A stretch of DNA of 64,000 bases from Candidatus Krumholzibacteriia bacterium (GTDB lineage Bacteria > Krumholzibacteriota > Krumholzibacteriia > LZORAL124-64-63). Below are positions 64,000 through 64,000 of this stretch, piece after piece. The notes beneath the pieces were generated by a model. The model was not told the DNA's origin and ran no database searches. It saw only the letters and a list, made by a program, of their open reading frames with translations. The position numbers and the translations under genes are program-made. Location of the stretch: NCBI GenBank assembly GCA_016744705.1, contig JADGDU010000019.1:36035-100034 (forward strand), in the 5' to 3' direction. The first letter of the stretch is position 1. Each line of letters begins with the position of its first letter.

Positions 64000-64000
64000 A

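Noticed and set aside
1..64000. CRISPR arrays, tRNA and rRNA genes
   Set aside because: No direct-repeat series with regular spacers and no RNA gene fold was found.

Overview
The window is about 64 kb of a Gram-negative bacterial genome of medium GC content. Signal peptides, lipoprotein boxes, outer-membrane barrels, two TonB proteins and three ExbB/ExbD-type motor loci all point to a two-membrane cell. An NAD(P)-linked [NiFe] hydrogenase of the HydBGDA (sulfhydrogenase) type, Feo ferrous-iron uptake and a lone DsrC suggest an anaerobic or microaerobic way of life. A PorP/SprF-like barrel, FG-GAP repeats, a secretion-type Ig-like C-terminal domain and 6-bladed propeller proteins recall the Fibrobacteres-Chlorobi-Bacteroidetes superphylum and its candidate phyla. 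That placement is inference; no rRNA gene is present to test it.

Layout. 1-1044: 3' end of a PAS-receiver protein. 1070-1714: a TonB gene on the minus strand, divergent from a large plus-strand operon (1951-15387) of eight translationally coupled genes. These are a TPR lipoprotein, a 1353-residue secreted FG-GAP protein, an outer-membrane barrel fusion, an ExbB/MotA protein, an ExbD/TolR protein, a single-pass periplasmic protein, an 889-residue lipoprotein and a secreted protein. A 14-bp-stem terminator closes the operon. This is the best candidate for an undescribed system: an energised envelope machine resembling parts of type IX secretion but driven by an ExbBD-like motor. 15493-18170: a metallo-beta-lactamase-fold hydrolase and an acyl-CoA synthetase. 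18183-21681 (minus): an ornithine/lysine decarboxylase-like enzyme with a two-gene ABC exporter. 21769-22992: a complete IS1-like insertion element with 22-bp inverted repeats, inserted at the stop codon of a secreted beta-propeller gene. 24447-26601: a histidine kinase/OmpR-type regulator pair behind phased GTTAA repeats.

26947-33366: DsrC, Fpg, a DjlA-like co-chaperone, a receiver-CheR-receiver cluster, oligoendopeptidase F and a small secreted protein. 33382-38445: a TonB2-type energy transduction operon (DUF3450, TtpC-like ExbB, ExbB, ExbD, TonB, TPR protein). 38467-39372: a secreted barrel-like protein. 39481-42739: a DtxR-family regulator, FeoA, FeoB and a Cys-rich Feo accessory protein. 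42845-44953: a hybrid histidine kinase whose HPt domain has lost its histidine. 45169-51820: ClpB, a LolA-like protein and a BNR-propeller protein.

52157-58847: the hydrogenase operon. HydB, HydG, HydD and HydA are followed by the maturation protease, a receiver protein, a membrane histidine kinase and a double-ACT protein, all closely spaced or overlapping. The upstream region holds a strong terminator, two inverted repeats and an extended -10 promoter. 58854-64000 is all minus strand: a small DUF6884-like protein, a Tat-exported epimerase-like protein, an NTT/MFS-like transporter, a DUF4126 membrane protein, a DUF3943 protein and the last 27 codons of a barrel gene. I found no tRNA, rRNA or CRISPR array.
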